Shown here: piece after piece, positions 33,809 through 44,420 of the stretch
Layout of the letters: each line of letters begins with the position of its first letter
Position numbering within the stretch: position 1 is the first letter of the stretch
NCBI GenBank assembly: GCA_039931675.1
Contig: JBDTRM010000275.1
Span: 15,726-79,725, forward strand
DNA from: JAEUTH01 sp039931675
GTDB taxonomy: Bacteria; Bacteroidota; Bacteroidia; AKYH767-A; OLB10
Direction of reading: 5' to 3'
DNA length: 64,000 nt
Translations under genes and position numbers: made by a program
Notes under the pieces: model-generated
Told to the model about the DNA's origin: nothing
Seen by the model: only the letters and a program-made list of their open reading frames with translations
Databases searched by the model: none

Positions 33809-34876
33809 TTAAAGACTAAATCTTACACCAATGGAATGAGTTCCGGTAAACGGATCGGTTGAAGTATAAGAATAATCTACTGCAAATGATTTGCCTCCTT
33901 TACCAAGAGGTGCCTCAAGAGTTACCCCTGCACATGGTCCAAGAGAAGAAGTTGTACGAAGTTCCTTATCGAAAATATCCTTTTCGTAAACATAACCGGC
34001 ACGCAACATAAAGTAAGTTTTAAATCCATACTCAAGACCTAATGCAAATTGATCATTGGTAAATGAATTAGCAGTAAAATCAACGGCTATACTTAAGCGA
34101 TGATCAACTGCTAATTTTGCATCATACATAATACCGATATGAATAAGCGATGGCAGTTCAAAACGATCTGATTTATTTTCTACACTTAATTGAGTTGTTC
34201 CGTTTGGAGCCGTTCCGCGATATGATAAACCATCACCACTAAAACGCATTGGTGCCGAAACGTTCTTTAAAGAAATTCCAAATTTCAGGTTGTCTTTATC
34301 TGTATTAAATCCTGTTACGTATTGCACACCTGCATCAAATCCAATACCTGATGCTTTTACATCGCTGATTGATTCAGAAATCAAACGGAATGTAATACCT
34401 CCATAAATACGATTTGAAAACTCTTTGGCATACGATACACCAATATTAATAAATGTAGGTGAGTAAGTGCCTAATCCGCCTTCGGGCTGATCAACAGTAG
34501 TGATAGGAATATCGCCAAAGTCCATTGACATAATGCCAAGCCCGAACACGCCCGATTCTCCTACCCGCTGCGATATACCGAATGCGTTTAATTTTATATC
34601 GCTACCCTGCAGATAAATTGTATGTGCAAAAAGAAGTTCAGTCTTTTTTGTGAATGCCATGCCTGCAACATTCGTAAACTGTGCTTCCAAACCTCTTACA
34701 CCTGCAGTGTTGGCGCCTCCCCATCCTGAAGAACGGCCCCAGGGGTTAATGAGCAGCTCAGTGGCTCCCGCAGAACCTGCACGATCGTTATTGCCTGCAT
34801 AAACAACTGAGGCTGGCATAGTTGCACAAGTGATGATCAGTGAACTTATTAAAGACTTTTTTAGATATTTAATCAT
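33809..34876 (-). CDS. PorV/PorQ-family outer-membrane beta-barrel protein
   Basis: After a signal peptide (ending near VVYAG) come the family hallmarks: RAGSAGATELLINPWGRSSGWGGANTA, split here as RAGSAGATELL and NPWGRSSGWG, then EAQFTNVAGMAF. The rest is a series of amphipathic strands ending SIGVRFSL, a barrel-type terminus. PorV is the T9SS protein that shuttles cargo from the translocon to the attachment complex, and many Bacteroidota carry paralogues beside large T9SS cargo genes. This one lies 47 bases downstream of such a gene, so it may be a dedicated partner rather than the housekeeping PorV. Confidence 0.85.
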   Translation of the reverse strand: MIKYLKKSLISSLIITCATMPASVVYAGNNDRAGSAGATELLINPWGRSSGWGGANTAGVRGLEAQFTNVAGMAFTKKTELLFAHTIYLQGSDIKLNAFGISQRVGESGVFGLGIMSMDFGDIPITTVDQPEGGLGTYSPTFINIGVSYAKEFSNRIYGGITFRLISESISDVKASGIGFDAGVQYVTGFNTDKDNLKFGISLKNVSAPMRFSGDGLSYRGTAPNGTTQLSVENKSDRFELPSLIHIGIMYDAKLAVDHRLSIAVDFTANSFTNDQFALGLEYGFKTYFMLRAGYVYEKDIFDKELRTTSSLGPCAGVTLEAPLGKGGKSFAVDYSYTSTDPFTGTHSIGVRFSL

Positions 34877-34923
34877 ATAGCAAAGAGGTTATTAAGGGTC
34901 AAATTTTATTAATATGAAATGTA

Positions 34924-37900
34924 CTAATAAGTGTCTAAGTCAACAGGGCGCATAACAGCGAAGAACTTTAAAACTTTTTCACCTAATCCGGGGGCATCTA
35001 CATGTATAAGGTACAAACCACTTGCAACCGGGATTCCTTTTGTGTTTTTAAGATCCCAATCAAGTGAGGTTGATGTATTATCACCTTCATCTGCTGTTCC
35101 TCCTGCTGAATTATCAGCTGCTACTGCCCGCTTATATTTCTTAATCAATGTTCCGTTCATGGTAAAAATTGAAACTGTACAATTTGATGGCAGATTCGTA
35201 ATGCGAACCCTGTTGTCCACCTGGTTGGTTTCATATTTAGAATATGCATAATACGGATTTGGAACAATGTTTATAAAACTCAAAGCATCCACTGCCGCCT
35301 CTTTATTATTTGGATTATTCACCAGGTCACTAGTGCCGAATTTATAATAAGGATTACTGTTATTATAAGTTGCGCCCCCCTGAACTGAACCATATCCTGT
35401 AAAGGTAAGATTAACAGAATCTGTGGTAAATGTTGAGCCAACGGGATACGTAACCGTATTATAAACTATTGGTGCCAATAAAACTTTATAAGCTGTACCC
35501 ACTGCTAACTGATCACCTGTGAATAATTCCTTACGTGTATCATAAGTGCGGAAAGTCTTTATAACACGAAGCCTTACTTTACAATCAGTTGCATTTAATG
35601 ATTGACCCGATTTAAGCATAGGGCATGAAACCCACATGGCATCTTTGTAGCAGTTTCTCTTGTCTGCATCTTCCTGGTTTGACTTTGTTTTACTAACTAT
35701 CCAGCGGCCATAATCGTATCGTGGACAATCATTAGGTCCATCGGCATTGTGGCCAAAAACATAGATGTAGTGCATACCTCCGAAAACAGGTACCTGATTA
35801 CCAAGAGAGTCAGTAGTATATCTTAAGGAAGTAGGGTCCCACTTCATATTACCGTCAATACATGAATTTTCACCAAATGCAATATTTAAACGTTCACCGG
35901 TTTCAATATTGATTGCGTAACCCGGAAACCAGCTCATACCTGTTGAATAAATATAGCTTGGCGAATTAGGATCGTCACTTGGAGGATCAGTAGGTACAGC
36001 GGCAACAAAATTTTTGTTTAGTGATGCCGACTTACGTAAACTAAACTGTTTTGTATTACTACCGGCAGGTTCAGTACCTGCTGAATTTTTACATAATTCA
36101 AAAACTGCGCAACGCGTCCATTTAGATTGATCGCTTGTAAATACAACATCAACACTGGCTAACTTATCTAAAGTAAACTGTGGATAAGCAAGTGGATTAT
36201 CAAGGTTACTGTTGTTCCATTTTGGGCTGGACGATTTATTTTTTGCACAAATTTTGAATGGACCCCATGTTCCACCTAATACCCCTTCATAAACCTTACC
36301 ATCGTCAATACCAGGGTAAGTTGTACCTGTGGCATCCTTACCGCTTTTTATCCAGTCTTCATAAGCATTGCCGTTAAGATCGGCTATAAAATCTATCCAG
36401 GGTTTTGTAGGATCAGTGTAACTGATGGTAGCTTCAAGAAAACCATTATTAGTAGCTCCAGGATTACCTGCCTCAATCTGGTTGGCAATATTGGCCGTCA
36501 TTCCATAAGAGTCAAACTTCTTGTTTATAGTATCGTTAAAGCCTAATACTTGCTCGCTTATTGTTCCTATTGGTCTTTCAGATGGGCTTAAATTGCCATT
36601 ATCAAGATTTTTTAGCACCCATCCTGCAGTATTTGCAACACCATCAAATTTAATTTCAAAAGAGTAAGCAGGAATCTGAACAGGGTCATATACTGAAATT
36701 TTTAAAGGGCTTTTATTCTTTTCGTAAACGGGGAAATAACTCCTGAAACCAGGGCCGGTTAATGCTTCATTAGCAGAAGCATCCATCATATCCAGCACCA
36801 ATCCGTTATTACCCTGCCCTTCTATACGCTGCATGCTTGGAATGCTGTTAAGTTCAGCGCCAAAAATCTGCCCGTTATTTTCAACCTGGGGTATATGCGG
36901 TATGGCAGTATAAGTTTTAATGTTACTACGGCCCCTGAAAAAAGGTTTATTCTGTGTACCATTTAACGAAATTGAACTTGGAACAAAATCAGCAAAATTA
37001 TTATAGGCATAAGAAACTATGCAATAGTAATATTGCAAATTATTAATTAATGCTGTATTGCCCGAAGCAAATAAATCGGTACTAACTACAAAAACGTGCT
37101 GGATGCCTTTATTATTACCATCAACCATTTCTTGCGGCACCCAGTAATTGAGTTTGTCATCAAAAGTATTATTCACTATCTGAGCTATGCTGTCTTTGGT
37201 ATCACATTGGGCAAGCAGTCTTACTTTATCAAGATTGCCAATATCGGTTGTTGAAACCGTTGCATCTTTAAACTGGTATAAAATATAGCCCTGGAACTTG
37301 TATGAAATTTCTTCGTCAGTATATAATATACCTGTAACCGGGTTAGGGTTAGGAAGTGTAGGATCCTTTTCAGAATACAATTCAACGTTTTCGTTATTAT
37401 AGTTTTCAACTGATATCACAATTTGATTTTCTAATTCGCGAATTGACAGGTCAGGAGCGCTTGGTCCATCTAATACCTGGAAACAGTTATCAAATACAGC
37501 CTGTGCTTTTGAATCAGCTAATTTCATAATATTTACTGAGGCCAAACGCCCGCCTGCAGCTGCGCGCGACCACACCGCCCCTATTGTAATGTAATTAACA
37601 GCACCTGGCTGCAAGGTAAATTTACCGGCAGATTGAATAAATCGCCTGTCTTCTGGCGTATTGGGCGGAGGTCCGTCTTCTGACCAGGAACCATTATTAG
37701 CAAATTGAGCAGAATCGGTATTACCCGGAAACATATAATCGCATGTATCGTTTGCAGGATTAAATCCATCACCACCATAAGTCATTGTCTGTCCATTACC
37801 CCATTTACCTTGCAAGTAATTATAGAAATGTGCTGCTCCGTTTGGATTACCTGTGGGACTATTATTTACGTTATTGTAATAAACAAATTTCGACATGATA

Positions 37901-39051
37901 ATCTGCTCACCATATTCATCGGTCACGCCATCCTTATCATTGTCAATGCCATCTCCTTCGGGAAGATTATCAATTGTGCCATCGTTATTGTTATCAATTC
38001 CATCACCTAATGTATCATAATCGGCAAGCGGCCCCTGGAAAAAGTCAACACCGCAGGCAGGTGGATTGCTGCCATAGCCACCAGCCCCGTCATCATCCTC
38101 ATCACCATTATAAACGTAGCCAAGACCCAAGGTTACATCGCAACCTACATAATCATCGGTAGCTTTGCCTAAATCAGGGTCAACCCAAACTCCAAAATAA
38201 GTATTATTTAAAGATTGATTAGAACGGTTAATAATCTGGTATTTATAAAAGGTCATGTTGTTAATTTCATCATTGGTTTGAAAACCAAACGCCTGGCAAC
38301 GAATTTCCAAGCCAATCTGATCACCGGTGGTTTCGCTGTGTATATCACCTACATCATTAATTACCCACCATAAAGTCTGGTCACCAAAAACATAATCATT
38401 ACAAACATTGTTTGCATACACACCGCTGAAATTATAATTAGGGTAATCGCGTCTTGTACTTGTATTATAATGTTGATCGGCCCCGGGAGTCGTATCGGAC
38501 ACAACATAAGGGGCAAGATAAAATGCTTCGTTAAAATTTTCGTCTCCATTGCCTGGCCATTCTTTAATGTCTTTGGTAGCATCTGCTCCATTGAAAACAT
38601 AATCAAAAACCTCGGCCTTTGAAATTTTCCAGTGGCGGTCATATTTTTTACAACGAGCAGGATCAACAGAAATATTAGCAGTATCAATTGCACCTGGCCA
38701 CATATCATTACCTGTTTGGCGATAGGTTTGTGCTGCAATCTTTATGTTGCCTGCCACATCGGTGCCGCCAATCCATAAGGCTCCTGAATATAAGGAGTTA
38801 AGCCCGCTGTTTTTGGGTACTTCATATTTAGGATTAGTTAAATCCCACCACATGTCACCACCTGAAAGAATGGTAGTGCGGATATTATTGATATCCATTT
38901 CGGTTTTAGCTTTTCCTTCGCTGCAACCCACTACATTAACGATAGGATTGCCTCCGTTGCCGGAACCTGTATTCTTATCAGCATATACGGCTTGCGTAAA
39001 CACTAAAGCACTTACCAGTACTTTAATTGATTTGCTATAGGTAATATTCAT
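34924..39051 (-). CDS. ~1375-residue T9SS-sorted surface or secreted protein
   Basis: I take the start at 39051 (MNITYSKSIKV), which gives a signal peptide ending VYADK; a longer reading to 39117 adds 22 residues without signal character. The body has beta-rich segments, an Asp-rich calcium-loop stretch near residues 365-395 (GDGIDNNNDGTIDN and GDGIDNDKDGVTDE), and an extended C-terminal sorting domain with IVPNPYYAYSKYETNQ, RITNLPSNCTVSIF and GLYLIHVDAPG. Proteins of this layout sit between a TonB receptor and a PorV-like gene in several Bacteroidota. The gene follows the TonB receptor gene by 43 bases and probably shares its transcript. The ligand is unknown. Confidence 0.85.
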   Translation of the reverse strand: MNITYSKSIKVLVSALVFTQAVYADKNTGSGNGGNPIVNVVGCSEGKAKTEMDINNIRTTILSGGDMWWDLTNPKYEVPKNSGLNSLYSGALWIGGTDVAGNIKIAAQTYRQTGNDMWPGAIDTANISVDPARCKKYDRHWKISKAEVFDYVFNGADATKDIKEWPGNGDENFNEAFYLAPYVVSDTTPGADQHYNTSTRRDYPNYNFSGVYANNVCNDYVFGDQTLWWVINDVGDIHSETTGDQIGLEIRCQAFGFQTNDEINNMTFYKYQIINRSNQSLNNTYFGVWVDPDLGKATDDYVGCDVTLGLGYVYNGDEDDDGAGGYGSNPPACGVDFFQGPLADYDTLGDGIDNNNDGTIDNLPEGDGIDNDKDGVTDEYGEQIIMSKFVYYNNVNNSPTGNPNGAAHFYNYLQGKWGNGQTMTYGGDGFNPANDTCDYMFPGNTDSAQFANNGSWSEDGPPPNTPEDRRFIQSAGKFTLQPGAVNYITIGAVWSRAAAGGRLASVNIMKLADSKAQAVFDNCFQVLDGPSAPDLSIRELENQIVISVENYNNENVELYSEKDPTLPNPNPVTGILYTDEEISYKFQGYILYQFKDATVSTTDIGNLDKVRLLAQCDTKDSIAQIVNNTFDDKLNYWVPQEMVDGNNKGIQHVFVVSTDLFASGNTALINNLQYYYCIVSYAYNNFADFVPSSISLNGTQNKPFFRGRSNIKTYTAIPHIPQVENNGQIFGAELNSIPSMQRIEGQGNNGLVLDMMDASANEALTGPGFRSYFPVYEKNKSPLKISVYDPVQIPAYSFEIKFDGVANTAGWVLKNLDNGNLSPSERPIGTISEQVLGFNDTINKKFDSYGMTANIANQIEAGNPGATNNGFLEATISYTDPTKPWIDFIADLNGNAYEDWIKSGKDATGTTYPGIDDGKVYEGVLGGTWGPFKICAKNKSSSPKWNNSNLDNPLAYPQFTLDKLASVDVVFTSDQSKWTRCAVFELCKNSAGTEPAGSNTKQFSLRKSASLNKNFVAAVPTDPPSDDPNSPSYIYSTGMSWFPGYAINIETGERLNIAFGENSCIDGNMKWDPTSLRYTTDSLGNQVPVFGGMHYIYVFGHNADGPNDCPRYDYGRWIVSKTKSNQEDADKRNCYKDAMWVSCPMLKSGQSLNATDCKVRLRVIKTFRTYDTRKELFTGDQLAVGTAYKVLLAPIVYNTVTYPVGSTFTTDSVNLTFTGYGSVQGGATYNNSNPYYKFGTSDLVNNPNNKEAAVDALSFINIVPNPYYAYSKYETNQVDNRVRITNLPSNCTVSIFTMNGTLIKKYKRAVAADNSAGGTADEGDNTSTSLDWDLKNTKGIPVASGLYLIHVDAPGLGEKVLKFFAVMRPVDLDTY

Positions 39052-39094
39052 ATTGTCAGTGTTTTTTGTAATAATCTGTAAATTGTAGTAATTG

Positions 39095-42000
39095 TTAGAA
39101 TTGCAATTCAATGCCAAGACGCGCTCTGCGTGGCAAGCTGTAGTTAGCCGGATTGTTTACTTTTACGTTATACAAGTCAGTAAACGATTGAACACTTGTG
39201 CTGCTATTGATGATAGTCTGTGCTCCTGAATAAGCAAGATATCCATCATCTGACGGGCTTCCTGTGGCGCGGTAAACACTTAATACATTTTCAGTATTCA
39301 ACACATTTTGAATTTGTAAGTAAACATTCAATGCTAAATCATGTTTCCCATCCTTACCCGCTTTTAGAGCAAAGTCTTTATCAATCTTAAGGTCAATACG
39401 GAATTGCCACGGTAAGCGCGATCCGTTAACAGAGCCTTTCATTGCAGTAGTACCTGCCTGTTGCAGGCCTATGTTGTTAGCCTGTGTAGTAATATTGGTA
39501 GTAGCACTATATGGTGTACCTGAACCGGCACGTAAAATCATGTTAAGACCTGCGTTTGAAAAAAACTGCGAACCAAACCACATAGGGCCATTATAATCAG
39601 AACCCGACCCATAACGGAAATCGAATGATGCTACCAAAGTGTGGCGCTGGTCATAATCTAAAGGGAATACACTTAATAAATTAGGCTGGCCCGAACTGAT
39701 CAACTCTGAACTTGAAGCCGAACCTGAACCGGTACCATCAGCAAACTGCAAAGTGTAGCTTGCACTTAAACGAACATTACCTGTTCTTCTTAAATCGTAA
39801 GAAAGCGAAAGCCCTTTTACAGTACCAAAATCGCGGTTGCCATAAGTGGTATATGAAACAGGATAAGCATAATTAACTTTCATCAACTGAATCATATCAC
39901 GCATTTCACGATAAAATGCTGAAATAGATATTGCAGAACTGCGTGATAACGATTGCTTGAATCCTAACTCATAGTCAATTGTTTTTGTCGGCTTTAAGTT
40001 TGAATTGTTCAGTGTTCCGGCTCCGAAATTATAGTACTGCCCTGGCAAGGTTTGAATATTGTCAGTAGGCCGTTGTGTAAGTATATCATAGTGAGCAAAA
40101 AACAAAGCCTGGTCAGAAATCGGAAATGAAAACGCAATGCGGGGCATTACTGTTATCTGTGGCTCATAATCTTTGAATGAAGTATTAACATCAAAAGTAG
40201 ATGATTGTATATCATCAGTAGGGTTTACAAGATAAGGCGCTATCTGGCCTGTTGTGGTTAGCTTGGCTAAAACACCGGGGTCAGTTACAACGCCACCGTT
40301 TGCATCATACCATATATCACCATTGCGGTATCCTATCACTTCAGAGTTACCGGGATCAGTAGCATCGGCTACATATACCACGTAACCATCACCGATATTT
40401 GCAGGGCGATCAGGAATTTCTACTTCTCCTGCGGTTTTTGTCTGGTATAATGAATACGGATCTTTAAGTGCTTTCTGGTTTGCATCAAAACGATCAACAC
40501 GTACACCAACATTAAAAATCAGGTCATTAATTGCAAACTTATCCTGTATATAACCGGCCATATATATAGGTTGAAAAGGAGCAATTTCGCGAGTAGCATT
40601 TCCATTGGCATCGGCCTTACTGAAATAATCCTGAAATGTTGCTTTGTCAGTTCTGTGTTTTCCTGTATAGTCATAACCCGCATATCCCACCAGGCCTGCA
40701 TTTAACAATTCATCAGGGGCAAATAAATCTAAAGTGAAAAAATCTTTCTTATTAAGATAATCATAAGCATCAAGGTCAATGTATGTAGTATTATCTACAC
40801 CTAATTTTTGGCGCACAAGTTCAAAAAACCCTACGTTGAAATCGCTGGTATCACCTGTTGTAAATGAATTTGATGTTGGAGAGTATAAATATGGTGAGTT
40901 GAGTGAATCCCCGATTACTTCCCCATTTTGGGTATCATAATTTTGAATTCGTTGATTTTGCAACTGGCGCATCGAACCCCAAAGTCCGATTGGTAAACTT
41001 GCCCAGTAGGCATCTTTACGCTGTTCATATTCAAAGCCTACCTGAATTGCATGGTTTTTAATATCTGCCGACCCTGAGGCACTGACTCTTACCTGTGAAT
41101 TATTAGAAAAACTATAACCATTTGCCACCCGGCCTGAATTATACCACATAGAGTAAACGTTACTCGGGCGGTCGCCATTTAACAAGCCACCTACCACTCC
41201 ACCACCCCTGATATCAGAAAGGTTTTCATAGTAACCTTCTTTGCCGGGTGCAAGGTCATACCATTGCAATGTGTAATTCTCAGTGGTTTGATTTAAACCT
41301 CCGGCTTCATATTGAACAAGTGTATCAACCCAAAGGTTAAAATAATTAATAGAATCCTGAATGCCATCATGATTGAAATCTCCAATTTGAGCCTGTGGAT
41401 ATCTGAAATATTGATTCTGACGATAGGTCGTATATTTCCCGAGATAACCGTAATCAAAAAGACGGTCGCCATGATCTTCATCCTCGTTAGTGCTATGCAC
41501 TTTTTCGTAATCGGCTTGTATGGTATAATAAGCATTCTGAATTGCTGAAGCTGATTTTTCTTTATTCGCTTCCGGGTTTCCAAGTTTATGCGTAACGCGT
41601 CCGAAAACCCTCCATGTATTGCCAGTTGTAGTACTGTTGTTATCATAGTTGAAAAGCTGGTATTCATAAGTAAAGTTATGACCTTTGTTATATGCCCATG
41701 AACCACCGAATGTAACGGTTAAGTTTTTAGAAGGCTGAAAATCTAATTTACCAGACAAGCGATAATTTTGTGTTGCAACATTATTATAATAAGATATTTT
41801 CTCAAGATCGTTATTTGTTACATACTCTGCATTTTTCACTACTCCGTTTCCATTAGGATTGGCACTGAAAGGAAACTTGCGCAATGAATCTAATTTACTA
41901 CCCTTAACCTGGTAAAATCCGATGGCCGAAGGACTCGGAACTTTCTGACTTTCCAATTCGCCAGATATAAAAAATCCCAACATTGGTGATTTTGAGCCAT

Positions 42001-42796
42001 CAGAATTAGTTCGTTGCGCAATTGGTCCCGATAAATTCAACCCAACAAGGTTGTATCCGTATTTGTCAAAAAGCTCGGAGGTTACTAATTCAACACCACC
42101 GTTAAAATCCCGCGAAGGTCCTCTTGTTGTAATATTAATAATACCGCCTGTAGCATCGCCATATTGTGCCGGCACACCACCTGTTACTACTGTTACCTGT
42201 TCAATACCAGATTGAGGCAAACCTAAAGAGCCGCGCACTTTTATACCATCAATATAATATTCTGTGGCATCGCTTCGCGAACCTCTTACATTTAAATCAC
42301 CGCCTTCATCTTTTTGATAAACGCCTGCCGAGGTTGAAACAATTGAGTTTACGTTGCGGGTTGGCGCAGCTTTTATTTCTTCCTGGGTTATCGTGTTTTG
42401 TGTAGATGGATTTCCTTTATCAACAATCGGAACTTTATAGGCTTCAATTTTTACCTCGTTAATATTAACAGAGGCTTTTGCCATTTTAATATCGTAAAAA
42501 GTAATCTTATCGGATGATACCAATACACCTGTAATTTTTGCAGATGAGTATCCTACGTAAGATACTTTAATATCATACTTACCGGGGGTAAGCGGCTTTA
42601 TGGTATAGTTACCATCAAAGTCGGTTTGCGAACCGCCTGACTGCGAGCCGTTCAGTTCAACTATCACGTTAGCAAAAGGTAACGGTTCATTCGTAGTACC
42701 GTCTAACACTTTTCCTTTTAATGTACCTGACTGCGCATGAGTGCTCAGATACGATGCAACAACTACTACAAGAGCTAAGTAAATTTTTCGAAGCAT
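39095..42796 (-). CDS. TonB-dependent receptor with CarboxypepD-type N-domain
   Basis: 1233 residues: signal peptide (ending THAQ), a CarboxypepD_reg-like beta-sandwich at about 22-110 (GTLKGKVLDGTTNEPLPFAN, DFDGNYTIKPLTPGKYDI), a plug domain (VYQKDEGGDLNVRGSRSDAT, GVPAQYGDATGGIINITT), and a long 22-strand-type barrel to the terminal LGIELQF. It is an energy-coupled outer-membrane importer. No SusD-like gene is present, so this is not a standard SusCD pair; the next genes are a giant T9SS cargo and a PorV-like protein. The substrate cannot be inferred. Confidence 0.93.
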   Translation of the reverse strand: MLRKIYLALVVVVASYLSTHAQSGTLKGKVLDGTTNEPLPFANVIVELNGSQSGGSQTDFDGNYTIKPLTPGKYDIKVSYVGYSSAKITGVLVSSDKITFYDIKMAKASVNINEVKIEAYKVPIVDKGNPSTQNTITQEEIKAAPTRNVNSIVSTSAGVYQKDEGGDLNVRGSRSDATEYYIDGIKVRGSLGLPQSGIEQVTVVTGGVPAQYGDATGGIINITTRGPSRDFNGGVELVTSELFDKYGYNLVGLNLSGPIAQRTNSDGSKSPMLGFFISGELESQKVPSPSAIGFYQVKGSKLDSLRKFPFSANPNGNGVVKNAEYVTNNDLEKISYYNNVATQNYRLSGKLDFQPSKNLTVTFGGSWAYNKGHNFTYEYQLFNYDNNSTTTGNTWRVFGRVTHKLGNPEANKEKSASAIQNAYYTIQADYEKVHSTNEDEDHGDRLFDYGYLGKYTTYRQNQYFRYPQAQIGDFNHDGIQDSINYFNLWVDTLVQYEAGGLNQTTENYTLQWYDLAPGKEGYYENLSDIRGGGVVGGLLNGDRPSNVYSMWYNSGRVANGYSFSNNSQVRVSASGSADIKNHAIQVGFEYEQRKDAYWASLPIGLWGSMRQLQNQRIQNYDTQNGEVIGDSLNSPYLYSPTSNSFTTGDTSDFNVGFFELVRQKLGVDNTTYIDLDAYDYLNKKDFFTLDLFAPDELLNAGLVGYAGYDYTGKHRTDKATFQDYFSKADANGNATREIAPFQPIYMAGYIQDKFAINDLIFNVGVRVDRFDANQKALKDPYSLYQTKTAGEVEIPDRPANIGDGYVVYVADATDPGNSEVIGYRNGDIWYDANGGVVTDPGVLAKLTTTGQIAPYLVNPTDDIQSSTFDVNTSFKDYEPQITVMPRIAFSFPISDQALFFAHYDILTQRPTDNIQTLPGQYYNFGAGTLNNSNLKPTKTIDYELGFKQSLSRSSAISISAFYREMRDMIQLMKVNYAYPVSYTTYGNRDFGTVKGLSLSYDLRRTGNVRLSASYTLQFADGTGSGSASSSELISSGQPNLLSVFPLDYDQRHTLVASFDFRYGSGSDYNGPMWFGSQFFSNAGLNMILRAGSGTPYSATTNITTQANNIGLQQAGTTAMKGSVNGSRLPWQFRIDLKIDKDFALKAGKDGKHDLALNVYLQIQNVLNTENVLSVYRATGSPSDDGYLAYSGAQTIINSSTSVQSFTDLYNVKVNNPANYSLPRRARLGIELQF

Positions 42797-42976
42797 GTGG
42801 GTTTCAGATTTTACGGGTATATGAATTTAAAATTAAAGGGCTTGTTAACTAAGTGTTAAGGGTGGGTAAATGTAAAAACATTTGAATTTAAAAAACAAGA
42901 AAAAAAAATAATTTGACTTAGCATTGACTTAACAGTTGTTACACATCTGTTACGTTAACGTATTTATATACGTAGT

Positions 42977-43405
42977 TTACCATGCAGGGTGCCTGAGCAA
43001 TTCGCTGTATAATATCATCTTCCTTATATCAATTTCTTCGGGCAATATATTTTCACTCAGTGGTGATGAAACAGCTATTCCTGTTGAGCCTGGAGTATTA
43101 TATTTCGGATCGGTAAAAACCGAAATTACATGTTCGGGTTTTTCAAAAAAAGGCTTTGGAGTCTTTGAACTGCGCATTTTATTTTGCGCTCTTACTCGTG
43201 CACTTTCTGTATCCAATTCCTGCCGCTCACTCTTTACTCTTTGTAATGGTTTTTGAATTTCAACTGCAACTGGCTGGATAAAAGGTTTCATTTCACCCGT
43301 TAATTGTGCCTGGCGTTTTACTGCTTCCCTTTGCAGTTTTTGAAATTGTTTGTAAACAAAATAAATAACTGCACCTATTATATATATGAGTATCTTAAAT
43401 TCCAT
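42977..43405 (-). CDS. Single-pass membrane-anchored hypothetical protein, 142 aa
   Basis: I start it at the ATG at 43405 (MEFKILIYIIGAVIYFVYKQFQ); an upstream TTG at 43417 is less likely. One N-terminal hydrophobic helix (about 4-19) is followed by a basic, glutamine-rich, probably disordered cytoplasmic stretch. The C-terminus closes with ILPEEIDIRKMILYSELLRH, which I associate with small conserved Bacteroidota proteins of unknown function. It is downstream of tatA on the same strand (91-base gap). Confidence 0.65.
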   Translation of the reverse strand: MEFKILIYIIGAVIYFVYKQFQKLQREAVKRQAQLTGEMKPFIQPVAVEIQKPLQRVKSERQELDTESARVRAQNKMRSSKTPKPFFEKPEHVISVFTDPKYNTPGSTGIAVSSPLSENILPEEIDIRKMILYSELLRHPAW

Positions 43406-43496
43406 TGCAACAAACAAAGCGATTAATTAATGATTATCAAAGTCATTTTTTTAGATTCTTTATTCGGTAGCAGGAAAAGACATAATCAACACAGTT

Positions 43497-43877
43497 TTAA
43501 AAATCTGTTTCGTCTTTTTTTGATTCTTCACCGGTTGCATCGGTACCACTCTGTTTAGTTTTTATAACATTATCAGCAGGCTTAGTTTCATCAGATGGCT
43601 GGTCGAGTGCTTTATTAAAATTGCGGGTTACTGAGTTGATAGGTTCATTGATTGAAACCTCCATATTGTCTTTAAGTTGTCTTACAGGTTCGTTCACACT
43701 TTTTTCGAGATCGCTTTTTACATCATCCATTGCAGTGCGAAATTCGCGCATGGCACGGCCTAAACTTCTCATCAAACCCGGAATTTTTTCAGAACCAAAA
43801 AACAATAGAATAAAAAACGCGATGATCATTATTTCGCCACCGCCAAGGTTATCAAGAAATAAAAGATTGGAATGCAT
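43497..43877 (-). CDS. tatA: Twin-arginine translocase subunit TatA/E-like
   Basis: The start is set at 43877 (MHSNLLFLDNLGGGEIMIIA), since the longer frame adds 32 residues before the membrane helix. A single transmembrane helix with GGGEIMIIAFFILLFFG is followed by the conserved FGSEKIPGLMRSLGRAMREF hinge and amphipathic helix, then a charged tail of about 70 residues, longer than in E. coli. TatA oligomerises to form the pore for folded Tat substrates. No tatC is in this window. Confidence 0.9.
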   Translation of the reverse strand: MHSNLLFLDNLGGGEIMIIAFFILLFFGSEKIPGLMRSLGRAMREFRTAMDDVKSDLEKSVNEPVRQLKDNMEVSINEPINSVTRNFNKALDQPSDETKPADNVIKTKQSGTDATGEESKKDETDF

Positions 43878-44285
43878 TGACTGTAATTTTGCCTGCAAAT
43901 GTAATGATTGAATGTAATGACCCGTTATTAAAAAGTAATCTAATCTTCCGCCCAACACTGTTAGATGTGACAATCAACTTTAGTTGGTTCATGAATAATG
44001 TTTTCAAAGTAATTTATTTTAGAGCGAACTGAAATTCGCTGTTACAGGCTGCGCGTTTGTGTTGTCTTCAATGAGGTTTTTTTCGTCCTGTATTATCACT
44101 TAACCATTATCATTACGTCAACTTTTAAGAGTGACCTGTTCAATATATTAGGCAAAACGTTAAAATAATAATGCTAACGTCATTTTTTTTCGTGTTAGTT
44201 GAAAATTTTTAGCGCTCATTTTTAATGCTTTAAGTATTTTACCAATAATTTATTGATGTTTGCCTATAAAAAATGGCGTTTCAAC

Positions 44286-44316
44286 TTTGAGTAATGCAAA
44301 ATCATTACTACTTTTG
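44286..44316 (+). promoter_or_regulatory. Consensus Bacteroidota promoter for the giant adhesin gene
   Basis: TTTG at 44286-44289, a 19-base spacer, then TACTTTTG at 44309-44316 match TTTG-N19-TAnnTTTG exactly. It predicts a start of transcription near 44323 and a ~98-base leader. I saw nothing else recognisable in the 43878-44420 gap. Confidence 0.8.
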
Positions 44317-44420
44317 AATCGTGAAAGGTTTTTGAAAGTGCCTTTACACATCGTCAAAATGGTGGAGGCTTTTCTTACTCAAAAAAGCTTTTAAATCTTT
44401 AAATATAAACTCCAAATATT

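Noticed and set aside
39095..42796. SusC-type receptor of a polysaccharide utilisation locus
   Set aside because: No SusD-like lipoprotein or glycoside hydrolase lies beside it; the following gene is a T9SS-tailed giant and then a PorV-like protein.
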